A stretch of 64,000 nucleotides of DNA from Belliella calami (GTDB lineage Bacteria; Bacteroidota; Bacteroidia; Cytophagales; Cyclobacteriaceae): the NCBI RefSeq assembly GCF_022549695.1, contig NZ_JAKZGS010000010.1:83545-147544 (forward strand). The letters run 5' to 3'. Below the pieces are notes generated by a model. The model had not been told where the DNA came from and made no database searches. It worked only from the letters and a program-made list of their open reading frames with translations. A program made the translations under genes and the position numbers. Each line of letters begins with the position of its first letter. Positions within the stretch are counted from its first letter, which is position 1. This document shows, piece after piece, positions 28,839-35,956 of the stretch.

Positions 28839-30195
28839 TTCCTTTGTTTTTGTACCAGTCTTTGAAAGATTGCTTTGGCAATTCAGGAAGATCCCTTTCC
28901 TTGCCCCAAGTATTCAGGTTGCTGTAAGTCACGCTTTCCGGAAGTATTTTGAGGCTACCTCGCATGATCTGACCACTGATTTTGTAGGCAAAAGGAGTAG
29001 AGAAGATACCATTTGCGATCTTCATGGCGATGCTTTTGGCATTGATAGAGGATTGTGCTTTGGTGATTTCCTGTCTCCATTCATAGAGTTGCTCGTGGAT
29101 GTTGATTTTGACAGGACATACATCAGAACATGACCCGCATAGCGTGGAGGCAAATGGCAATGTACTGTGTTTTTTGAGGTCAATTCCAGGTGAAAGGATA
29201 GATCCAATAGGTCCTGGCACTACGCTTCCATAAGAATATCCGCCACTTCTACGATAGATAGGACAAGTATTCATACATGCGCCACAGCGGATACATTTGA
29301 GGGAATTTCTAAATTTCTCCCTTCCCAGCTGCTTGGTTCTGCCATTGTCCAGAAGGATGATGTGAATTTCCTTACCTTCAGATGGACTTCTAAAGTGGGA
29401 ATTGTAATTGGTGATACTTTGCCCCGTAGCGGAGCGAGCCAGCAAGCGGAGAAACACACCCAAGTGTTCCCTCTTTGGTATCAGTTTCTCAATCCCCATA
29501 CAAGCGATGTGCGTGTCAGCCAGATGAACGCCCATATCTGCATTTCCTTCATTGGTGCAGACTACAAACTCCCCTGTTTCGGCAACACCAAAATTAACTC
29601 CTGTGATGGCCACTTTTGCAGCGAGGAATTTTTCCCGAAGGTGTTTCCTTGCAGCTTGTGTAAGGTAATAAGGATCATTATTCCCTTTTTCAGTTTGGAG
29701 TTTTTCATGGAAAATCTCCGAAATATGTTCTTTTTTGAGGTGGATTGCAGGAAGGACAATGTGGCTTGGTGGCTGATTGAGGAACTGTACTATCCGCTCA
29801 CCCAAATCCGTATCTACGACTTCCACACCATTTTCCTCCAAATATAGATTCAGGTGACATTCCTCTGTCAAGATGGATTTACTTTTGACGATGGCCTTAC
29901 AGTCTTTCTCTTCCAAGATCGAAAGCACAATTTGATTGTGTTCCTCTGCGTCTTTTGCCCAATGGATTTTTATGCCATTTTTGGTCGCATTTTTCTCAAA
30001 CTCCACAAGGTAGGAATCGAGGTTGCTGAGGACATTGTCCTTGATCCCAGATGCCAATTCCCTCAATTTTTCCCATTCTGGAATGGATTTGCTGGAAAGG
30101 TCTCTTTTATCACGGACAAACCACAAGGTCTCGTCATGCCATTTTGCATTGGATTTGTCTTCAAGAAATTTTGCTGCTTGAACTGGATGGTTCAT
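28831..30195 (-). CDS. lutB: LutB, iron-sulfur lactate oxidation protein
   Basis: This 454-residue protein has an N-terminal LUD domain (VAETGEFVVCTNEGNADMG) and two [4Fe-4S] cysteine motifs, CIRCGACMNTCPIY around residue 300 and CGSCSDVCPVKIN around residue 350. That order is the LutB/YkgF pattern. LutB passes electrons from lactate oxidation towards the respiratory chain. Its ATG overlaps the lutA stop by 4 bp (ATGA). All metal ligands expected by eye are intact. Confidence 0.93.
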   Translation of the reverse strand: MNHPVQAAKFLEDKSNAKWHDETLWFVRDKRDLSSKSIPEWEKLRELASGIKDNVLSNLDSYLVEFEKNATKNGIKIHWAKDAEEHNQIVLSILEEKDCKAIVKSKSILTEECHLNLYLEENGVEVVDTDLGERIVQFLNQPPSHIVLPAIHLKKEHISEIFHEKLQTEKGNNDPYYLTQAARKHLREKFLAAKVAITGVNFGVAETGEFVVCTNEGNADMGVHLADTHIACMGIEKLIPKREHLGVFLRLLARSATGQSITNYNSHFRSPSEGKEIHIILLDNGRTKQLGREKFRNSLKCIRCGACMNTCPIYRRSGGYSYGSVVPGPIGSILSPGIDLKKHSTLPFASTLCGSCSDVCPVKINIHEQLYEWRQEITKAQSSINAKSIAMKIANGIFSTPFAYKISGQIMRGSLKILPESVTYSNLNTWGKERDLPELPKQSFKDWYKNKGNE

Positions 30196-30947
30196 ATAAT
30201 GGCCTCGTTTAGTACTTCTGCAATGTGTTTGAATTTGATAGCTTGTTTGTTTCGGGAAGCTATTCCCGACAGATGCATGATACAGGACATGTCACCTCCG
30301 ATGATGATTTCGGCATCTTTGCTGATATGGTCTTGAAGCCTGTCTTTGCCCATTTGAACCGAAAGGGCTTCTTCGGTGACTGCAAATGTTCCCCCAAAAC
30401 CACAACACTCATCTTTTCTGCTCAACTCCACCCATTCCAATCCTTCGAATTTTGCTAGGAGTTGCTTGGCTTTATTGAAAACTGGCTGATTCAGTTCGCT
30501 GGAGGATGCCAGTCTCAAGCCTCGCTGACCATGGCAACTGGAATGAAAACCAACCCTGTGTGGATATGTTCCTTTGATATCGGTGATTTTCAGGATATCG
30601 GTGATAAACTCAGTCAATTCATAGACTTTATGCTGAATATCTTTTTGAAAGGTTTCTTTGCCTTCGATGCATGGAGCATGGTCTCTGACGTGGTGAACAC
30701 AGCTTCCAGAGGGACAGACGATATAATCAAAGCTTTCGAAAGTGTCCAAAAAATGCTGGGTCGTAGCTACTGTATCCCTTTCATATCCAGCATTTGCCAT
30801 GGGCTGACCACAGCAGGTTTGGTTCATGGGATAGCTGACATTACAACCTAATTTCTGAAGAAGCTCCAAAGTCGAAATAGCTACATTTGGATAAAATTGA
30901 TCCACATAGCATGGAATAAAGAGACCTACTTTTTTGTTGATTGACAT
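30192..30947 (-). CDS. lutA: LutA, CCG-domain lactate oxidation protein
   Basis: This 251-residue protein has two cysteine-rich CCG-type repeats (TCCGQPMANAGY and ECCGFGGTF) plus CPSGSC and the C-terminal IGGDMSCIMHLSG block, as in LutA/YkgE. It binds iron-sulfur and works with LutB and LutC on L-lactate. It is the first gene of the operon, and the operator-like motif lies 50 bp upstream. The link to rhamnose is biochemical: the locus aldolase/dehydrogenase produces L-lactate from rhamnose. This is an unusual but sensible placement of lutABC. Confidence 0.93.
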   Translation of the reverse strand: MSINKKVGLFIPCYVDQFYPNVAISTLELLQKLGCNVSYPMNQTCCGQPMANAGYERDTVATTQHFLDTFESFDYIVCPSGSCVHHVRDHAPCIEGKETFQKDIQHKVYELTEFITDILKITDIKGTYPHRVGFHSSCHGQRGLRLASSSELNQPVFNKAKQLLAKFEGLEWVELSRKDECCGFGGTFAVTEEALSVQMGKDRLQDHISKDAEIIIGGDMSCIMHLSGIASRNKQAIKFKHIAEVLNEAII

Positions 30948-30996
30948 ATTTTTTGAATCAATAATTTAATTTCAATTTCGATAAAACGCTACTTTT

Positions 30997-31014
30997 TAAC
31001 ATCCTGTAGTGTCG
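30997..31014. promoter_or_regulatory. Operator-like motif site 9 (lutABC)
   Basis: The stretch TAACATCCTGTAGTGTCG lies 50 bp upstream of the lutA start. The same intergenic region serves the divergent beta-propeller gene, whose ATG is 71 bp away on the other side. Confidence 0.6.
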
Positions 31015-31084
31015 GGTAGCGTTAATTAAATAAATCGTTGGATTTGAACTTGGCAATTGTTAATTTGATGATAAATTGTTAGTT

Positions 31085-32221
31085 ATGAAAATCCAGATTG
31101 CTAAGCAGCTTTATGTTTTCGCCTTTCTTTTAGGTGTATTTTTCATCAGCTCCTGCTCCAATTCAGAGAGAAGTGAAGGTACTACTATTTCTTACGAATT
31201 GATGCAAGTAGATTCTTTCAGGGTAGATAGGGAAAATAGAATCCGCATATTGGATTTTAATTCAAATAGGTCAGAATACTTAGCATTTGATCTGGTTACT
31301 CATGAATTTGTGCAACTTGACCAAAGAGGAAAGGTATTGAATGCGGTAATGAAACAAGGTGAAGGACCTGATGAATACAATACAAGTATTTTGGCAGCTT
31401 CATTTAACCATGAAGATGATGGTTATTTTCTTCAAAGCTCGAATGAGTTTATTTGGTATTCTGATGATTGGAAAGTGAAAGAACGATTACACATTCCTGC
31501 CAATTCCACGATACATACTTATGGTGGACCAAAACTTAGCGTTCCGTATTTTCGAATCAAAGACAGCTCTTCACCTTATTTCCTCACAAGTTTTTTTTCA
31601 GGAATTCAAGTGCATGCTTTCGAAACAAAAGATGACCTTTCTGAAGAAATGATGATCGAATATTACAATCCATCCAAAGACTCGCTAGAATGGGCATTAC
31701 CTTTTGATAAACAGTATTTTTCTTCTTCTGAACTTAGTGAAAAGAAAATCAGCCCCAAGCAAATCTATGTATTGAATAGAGAAGCAAATCTTATGTATTT
31801 GACTTTTGAAAACTCCAAAACTATCGGAGTCTATGATTTGTCCAAAGATTTTGAATTGAAACAAACATTGCCTTATGAACATCAAAATTTCATTCCTACC
31901 AACAAATCCAGAAATATTGCTCTTTTTGATTTGGGATCAGATAAACTGGCACTTTTATACTATTCAGGCTTGTCGGAAGGGGATATACAACTGAAAAAGG
32001 ATGCTGATTCCGATTATCTTTTTTATCAGGATCCAGCGCTTTTCAGGTTTATAATTATAGAAAAAGATGGTTCAGGAAGCCATGAAATCATGTTTCCTTC
32101 TAGTGGCGAACCCCATTCAGAATTTGTACAACTTCCCGATAATAGAATTTTGATCAGAAAAAAAGACAATCCTAATATTGAACAAGAGTATTCAGATTAT
32201 TTGGTTTTTGATCTTAAGTAG
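31085..32221 (+). CDS. 6-bladed beta-propeller lipoprotein
   Basis: This 378-residue protein has a lipoprotein signal (FFISSCSN). The first ATG is at 31085; an upstream TTG is not needed. Propeller-like repeats can be made out (NRIRILDFNSNRSEYLAFD, VMKQGEGPDEYNTS, SEFVQLPDNRILIRKKD), as in the BF3164/6-bladed propeller lipoproteins that are abundant in Bacteroidota. Their function is not known; extracytoplasmic sensing or binding is usually supposed. It is divergent from lutABC and shares the operator-containing region. It is followed by two T-flanked hairpins that look like terminators. Confidence 0.72.
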   Translation: MKIQIAKQLYVFAFLLGVFFISSCSNSERSEGTTISYELMQVDSFRVDRENRIRILDFNSNRSEYLAFDLVTHEFVQLDQRGKVLNAVMKQGEGPDEYNTSILAASFNHEDDGYFLQSSNEFIWYSDDWKVKERLHIPANSTIHTYGGPKLSVPYFRIKDSSSPYFLTSFFSGIQVHAFETKDDLSEEMMIEYYNPSKDSLEWALPFDKQYFSSSELSEKKISPKQIYVLNREANLMYLTFENSKTIGVYDLSKDFELKQTLPYEHQNFIPTNKSRNIALFDLGSDKLALLYYSGLSEGDIQLKKDADSDYLFYQDPALFRFIIIEKDGSGSHEIMFPSSGEPHSEFVQLPDNRILIRKKDNPNIEQEYSDYLVFDLK

Positions 32222-32237
32222 TGGATTGTTTAATAAG

Positions 32238-32261
32238 TTTTTATGGTTGTAACCATAAAAA
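32238..32261 (+). terminator. Hairpin terminator of the propeller gene
   Basis: A perfect inverted repeat (TTTTTATGGTT gt AACCATAAAAA) lies 17 bp past the stop. A second, weaker one (GGGTTTTAACC with T and A flanks) follows at 32281-32305. The rest of 32306-32490 is AT-rich with no ORF. Confidence 0.7.
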
Positions 32262-32490
32262 TATCCTAAAAAATTGGTCTTTTTTGGGTTTTAACCATAA
32301 AAAAGTCTAAAAGTAGGTTTCTACTAATTTGCAAAATGTTTACTTAAATTGTCGTTTATATTTCTATATCAATTTTAAAATTTGATATACGCCTTTTCAG
32401 TGCAAGTTTTTTGGGCCACAGATAAATAATCTGTTGTAATTTTTTCTTGCTTATAATTGATGAACTTTCGAAATCAACTTTATACAAGTG

Positions 32491-32602
32491 CATAGAAATG
32501 ACCCTCAATAGGGTCAAACCTCTCAATAACCATAGGTGGAACCTATGGAAAAAAGCTCATATCGATTAACTCCTATCGACCCTGAAGCGGTCGAACTTTT
32601 TC
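32491..32602. repeat. Three-hairpin REP-like repeat, copy D
   Basis: The order is hairpin GACCCTCAATAGGGTC (32500-32515), linker AAACCTCTCAATAA, hairpin CCATAGGTGGAACCTATGG (32530-32548), linker, then hairpin CGACCCTGAAGCGGTCG (32577-32593). The linker matches copy C almost exactly, while the stems differ but stay paired. Confidence 0.65.
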
Positions 32603-32792
32603 CTATACAGAGAATTGATTCATTTTTGTGATGTTGGATCGAATTATTCAAATCCAAACTAGGTTGGCAGCAAATCGAATAATTTTTTCCCTAGGTTTAT
32701 ATTAGGTTATTGAGAAGTTACTTTTCTTCTTTCTTTTTAGAACCTCCACATATCAGTTCCAATGAAAGGCAATGAGCTACTCAGTAGTGGAA

Positions 32793-32808
32793 TTGCCGAT
32801 ATCGGCAA
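32793..32808. promoter_or_regulatory. Perfect 16-bp palindrome, possible operator of the Fic gene ruin
   Basis: TTGCCGATATCGGCAA is fully self-complementary and lies 17 bp before the ATG of the broken HTH-Fic gene. Such sites often serve autoregulation by an N-terminal helix-turn-helix. Confidence 0.5.
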
Positions 32809-32825
32809 AAGTAGAGATAAGTCTA

Positions 32826-33033
32826 ATGTATATTTCAGTAAGTGATTTTTCAAAAAAATGGAACATTCCTGAAAGAACGGTTCGGAATTATCATTGATGA
32901 AGATTTAAAGTTGTTTTATTATCGAGGATTGCAGGAATGGAATCATATCAGGGAATATTTAATGGATATTTGCCTTACTGCCCAAGATAATTATAAGGCT
33001 ATTCTAAAGTATTTTGAAATTGAGTTTTTATAA
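32826..33033 (+). pseudogene. HTH-Fic family gene, internally deleted and frameshifted
   Basis: From ATG 32826, 23 codons read MYISVSDFSKKWNIPERTVR followed by NYH and a stop: the helix-turn-helix that opens some Fic-family proteins. About 10 codons later, in the next frame, the sequence reads LFYYRGLQEWNHIREYL and then DICLTAQDNYKAILKYFEI before TAA at 33033, which matches the usual C-terminus of such proteins. The catalytic Fic core (HxFxxGNGR) is absent from the intervening DNA. The gene therefore lost its centre. The palindrome upstream is intact. Confidence 0.7.
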
Positions 33034-33085
33034 ACAGTATGTGATTATAAATTCTATTTGAAAGCAAGGCACTTAAAAATCACTA

Positions 33086-34417
33086 TTACCCATCCACAGC
33101 AACTTTATTCACCAAAATAGCAGCTCCCAAAGCAGTTCCCAAAGCAAAATCTGTCGTTTCCACACTGATATTTTGGAGTTTTTGGCGGAGCATTTCTACA
33201 AACATCTCGTTGGCATTGAATCCACCATCGATATACAATCTCTTTACAGAAGTATCAGCTAAGACTAACCGAAGTGAGGCCACTTGTAATTCTGTAAGCT
33301 CATCCAAGAAACAATAATATGCTTCTTCAAATGTATCAAATTGGGAAAAATCATTTTTCTCGGCTTGGGATATTCCATAAACTTCCGGTTTCAGATATTC
33401 GAAGCGGAATTTCTTGGTTTTACAGGCCTTTGTTTTTTCGTAATGGATAGGATCAAATTTCAAAGCCTTGTAATACCCTTTTTCTAGCTTGAAATATTCG
33501 TAAAGCTTCTCGATTTGGTGTTTGTGTTCTTCACCAATAAAAAGTCGGCTAATCTTGATAGGCTGACCATGAATACCAATGAAATGAAGGCAGTCTTTTT
33601 CCAATTCATCCAAAGTCAGCTCTTCGTTGTTGAAAGGATTGATACTAATGGCCCAAGTCCCAGTGGATAAGAGGGCAAAAGGTTCTGTATTGTTGATCAG
33701 GTAAGGTAATAGTGCAGAAGAGGAATCATGTACACCCACGCCTACCGACATCGACTGCTTGCGGAATGAAATAGGGAAAGTCTCAGCCGAATCCACTGCT
33801 CTTGGCAAAAACTTCAATAGATCTTCACTCTCTAGCCATTGATGATAGCTATTGTTTTTGAAATCCCATAGACCAGTGTGACAACCGATACTTGTGTAAT
33901 CTGAGACCATTTTCCCTGTAAACATATAGCTCAGATACTGGGGAAGGTGGAGGGTATTGTGGATTTTTTTGAATAATTCAGGTTTGCGGTATTTGAGCCA
34001 ATATAACTGCAGACCCGAATTGACCATACCCAAAGCAGGTGAGGAAGTTGCCTGGCAGAAATTTTCCTTTGGGCCATATTTTTTATAGAAATCCTCTAAA
34101 AGATCCTTTGGGTATTCTTTGGTATAATTATACAACGGTGTGATCGGGTCTCCCTCTCTATCCAAATGAACAAGTGATGCTCCATAGGTTGTAAAATTGA
34201 GTTTTCTGATGTTGAATTCCTCCAAAGCAAGTGCTTGGGTAAGGGTGTCTTTAATCCAGTTTGTCAACTCCTTGATGGATTCACAAGGATCTCCGTCTTC
34301 ATCTTGTATATATTCCAAGCGATGATAGACTTTATATACTTCCTTGAAATTCACATCAAAAAGAAAGAACTTCTTATTGGTTTTTCCTATATCAAATATG
34401 GCAGTAACAGGTATCAT
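33086..34417 (-). CDS. rhaB: FGGY-family kinase, probable L-rhamnulokinase
   Basis: This 443-residue cytoplasmic kinase has the FGGY plan: phosphate-1 motif AIFDIGKTNKKFFLFD at the N-terminus, GVHDSSSALLPYL, the phosphate-2 block LLSTGTWAISINPF, and the adenosine block LYIDGGFNANEMFVEML near the C-terminus. Its start overlaps the rhaI stop by one base (TAATG), so it is coupled to the isomerase. The pathway step expected here is L-rhamnulose to L-rhamnulose-1-phosphate. The sequence is diverged from E. coli RhaB; a fuculokinase or xylulokinase role is possible but much less likely given the neighbours. Confidence 0.85.
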   Translation of the reverse strand: MIPVTAIFDIGKTNKKFFLFDVNFKEVYKVYHRLEYIQDEDGDPCESIKELTNWIKDTLTQALALEEFNIRKLNFTTYGASLVHLDREGDPITPLYNYTKEYPKDLLEDFYKKYGPKENFCQATSSPALGMVNSGLQLYWLKYRKPELFKKIHNTLHLPQYLSYMFTGKMVSDYTSIGCHTGLWDFKNNSYHQWLESEDLLKFLPRAVDSAETFPISFRKQSMSVGVGVHDSSSALLPYLINNTEPFALLSTGTWAISINPFNNEELTLDELEKDCLHFIGIHGQPIKISRLFIGEEHKHQIEKLYEYFKLEKGYYKALKFDPIHYEKTKACKTKKFRFEYLKPEVYGISQAEKNDFSQFDTFEEAYYCFLDELTELQVASLRLVLADTSVKRLYIDGGFNANEMFVEMLRQKLQNISVETTDFALGTALGAAILVNKVAVDG

Positions 34418-35694
34418 TATAATCCGCTGGCTTTACTATCAGTTCCTCTCTCCTTGATCAGTTCATTTCTCACACCAACCTTTCGGTATGCTTTTATTGG
34501 AGAGATCGCCCCTCCCAACTGTCTGCTTGCTTCTGACACCAATGCCCTCACATCTGTTCTGTAGGCATCCTGCAAGATTTCTTGTGCTTTGGCGGTATCA
34601 TGGTTTTGCTGTGCATCTTCCAAGGCTTTTTGATCTATGATCAATGCTTGGGCATACGCTAGCTTGATGGCTTCCACAGACTGCAAGAGATCTTCCAAAG
34701 GATCTTTTACATTGTGACTTGCATCGATCATCCATGAAAGTGATGGATTATTGGTTTCTGCAAAACCTTGTACCAATTCATGGAAAATCAAGAACAGCTG
34801 ATAGGGTTTGACACTTCCTACTGTAAGGTCATCGTCACCATATTTGGAATCGTTGAAATGGAATCCACCCAATTTTTCCTCTGTCATCAATGTCGCTACG
34901 ATCTGTTCAATATTTGTATTTGGCAAATGGTGACCAAGATCCACCAAAGTATATGCTTTTGGTCCAAGCTTATTAGCCAACAAAAAGGATGTACCCCAAT
35001 CTTGGATTACTGTGCTGTAGAAATTTGGCTCGTAAGGCTTGTATTCCACCAATATTTTCCAATCTGAAGGAAGGTACTCGTAGATGGAACTTAATGAATC
35101 ATGTGTATTTGCCAAAGCCTTTCTGATACTATGTTGCCCTGGAAAACTTGATCCATCCGCAAGCCAGACAGTCAATGCTTTTGAACCCAATCTTTCACCG
35201 ATTTTGATGACTTCTTTGTTGTGCTCTACTGCCAGTTCCCTTACAGCTTTGTCTGAATTAGCCAAAGACCCGTATTTGTAGGAAACTTTTTGTCCAGGCT
35301 GGTCTTGAAAAGTATTGGAATTGACTGCGTCAAAGTTAATATCTAAATCCTTTGCTATCTGCCTGATAGCTTCATAATCTTGAGGAATGTCCCAAGGGAT
35401 GTGAAGTGATACGGCGTTGCTTGATTTGTTGAGTGCGTGGATGATTCCGATGTCTTGAATCTTCTGAATCAAATCAGCTGGCTCACCTGCACCTGAAAAA
35501 CGTCCAAATCTAGTTCCACCAGCACCAAGTGCCCATGATGGTATTGCAATTTGCAATGCCCTGATTTTTTCAACGACCAAATTTACATCTACACCTTTAT
35601 CGGAAAGCTGATTGGATAAAAAATCGAAAGATTCCGTATGATTCTTTTTCAACTCATCATTGGAATTTTCTATATGGCTTTGTGTGATTTTCAT
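34417..35694 (-). CDS. rhaI: L-rhamnose isomerase, RhaI type
   Basis: This 425-residue TIM-barrel isomerase is of the Pseudomonas stutzeri RhaI kind rather than the E. coli RhaA kind. The two-metal site residues are visible in order: Glu in ILVEYKPYEPNF, Asp in YTLVDLGHHLPNTN, His in LGGFHFNDSKYGDDDL and Asp in SWMIDASHN. Other landmarks are IPSWALGAGGTRFGRF and VSLHIPWD. It converts L-rhamnose to L-rhamnulose in the cytoplasm. It is separated from the aldolase gene by a terminator-like hairpin and a 149-bp element, and no operator-like motif was seen before it. A promoter inside the element may drive it. Confidence 0.92.
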   Translation of the reverse strand: MKITQSHIENSNDELKKNHTESFDFLSNQLSDKGVDVNLVVEKIRALQIAIPSWALGAGGTRFGRFSGAGEPADLIQKIQDIGIIHALNKSSNAVSLHIPWDIPQDYEAIRQIAKDLDINFDAVNSNTFQDQPGQKVSYKYGSLANSDKAVRELAVEHNKEVIKIGERLGSKALTVWLADGSSFPGQHSIRKALANTHDSLSSIYEYLPSDWKILVEYKPYEPNFYSTVIQDWGTSFLLANKLGPKAYTLVDLGHHLPNTNIEQIVATLMTEEKLGGFHFNDSKYGDDDLTVGSVKPYQLFLIFHELVQGFAETNNPSLSWMIDASHNVKDPLEDLLQSVEAIKLAYAQALIIDQKALEDAQQNHDTAKAQEILQDAYRTDVRALVSEASRQLGGAISPIKAYRKVGVRNELIKERGTDSKASGL

Positions 35695-35712
35695 TTTTGG
35701 GAATTATTAGAT

Positions 35713-35861
35713 TATATATATCCGCTATTATACCAGTATCCAAATTTAATTAGGTAAATACCTTGAATTCAATGCTGTCGACAGTCGACAGACGACCGTC
35801 GACGATTATCTGCATGATTTCATGTGAAAATTTACCTTCTGGTGTAATTGCAGATAATCAT
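35713..35861. mobile_element. 149-bp MITE-like element, family 1 copy 2
   Basis: It has the same length as the copy at 14053-14201 and the same layout: tip TATATATATCCGCTATTATACC, segment CAAATTTAATTAGGTA, central GTCGAC palindromes, and right tip GGTGTAATTGCAGATAATCAT. The two ends are imperfect inverted repeats. It lies 18 bp upstream of rhaI. Confidence 0.7.
35741..35772 (-). promoter_or_regulatory. Promoter-like sequence inside the element, facing rhaI
   Basis: On the minus strand a TTG (35770-35772) is followed after 21 bp by TAAATTTG (35748-35741). This fits the Bacteroidota primary-sigma pattern TTG-N19-21-TAnnTTTG. Transcription would start about 35-40 bp upstream of the rhaI ATG. 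The other copy of the element has TAAATATG at the same place. Confidence 0.5.
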
Positions 35862-35877
35862 ATTAGATAAATAAAAA

Positions 35878-35928
35878 CCTTCCAGGTTTAGACTAAAGTA
35901 TTGTCTAATTTAGAAAAAACCTGAAAGG
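35878..35928 (-). terminator. Terminator after the aldolase gene
   Basis: A 12-bp stem with one mismatch (CCTTCCAGGTTT / AAACCTGAAAGG) encloses a 27-base loop that has its own AGAC/GTCT pairing. On the minus strand it is followed by TTTTTATTTAT. It lies 29 bp past the aldolase stop. Confidence 0.65.
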
Positions 35929-35956
35929 AATTAATGTATAAATAGGTTTGAGGTAA

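Noticed and set aside
30245..30270. Palindrome (TCGGGAAGC...TTCCCGA) inside lutA, like the GC-rich mini-palindromes
   Set aside because: The reading frame and length of the LutA C-terminus look normal, so an insertion is not supported; probably chance.
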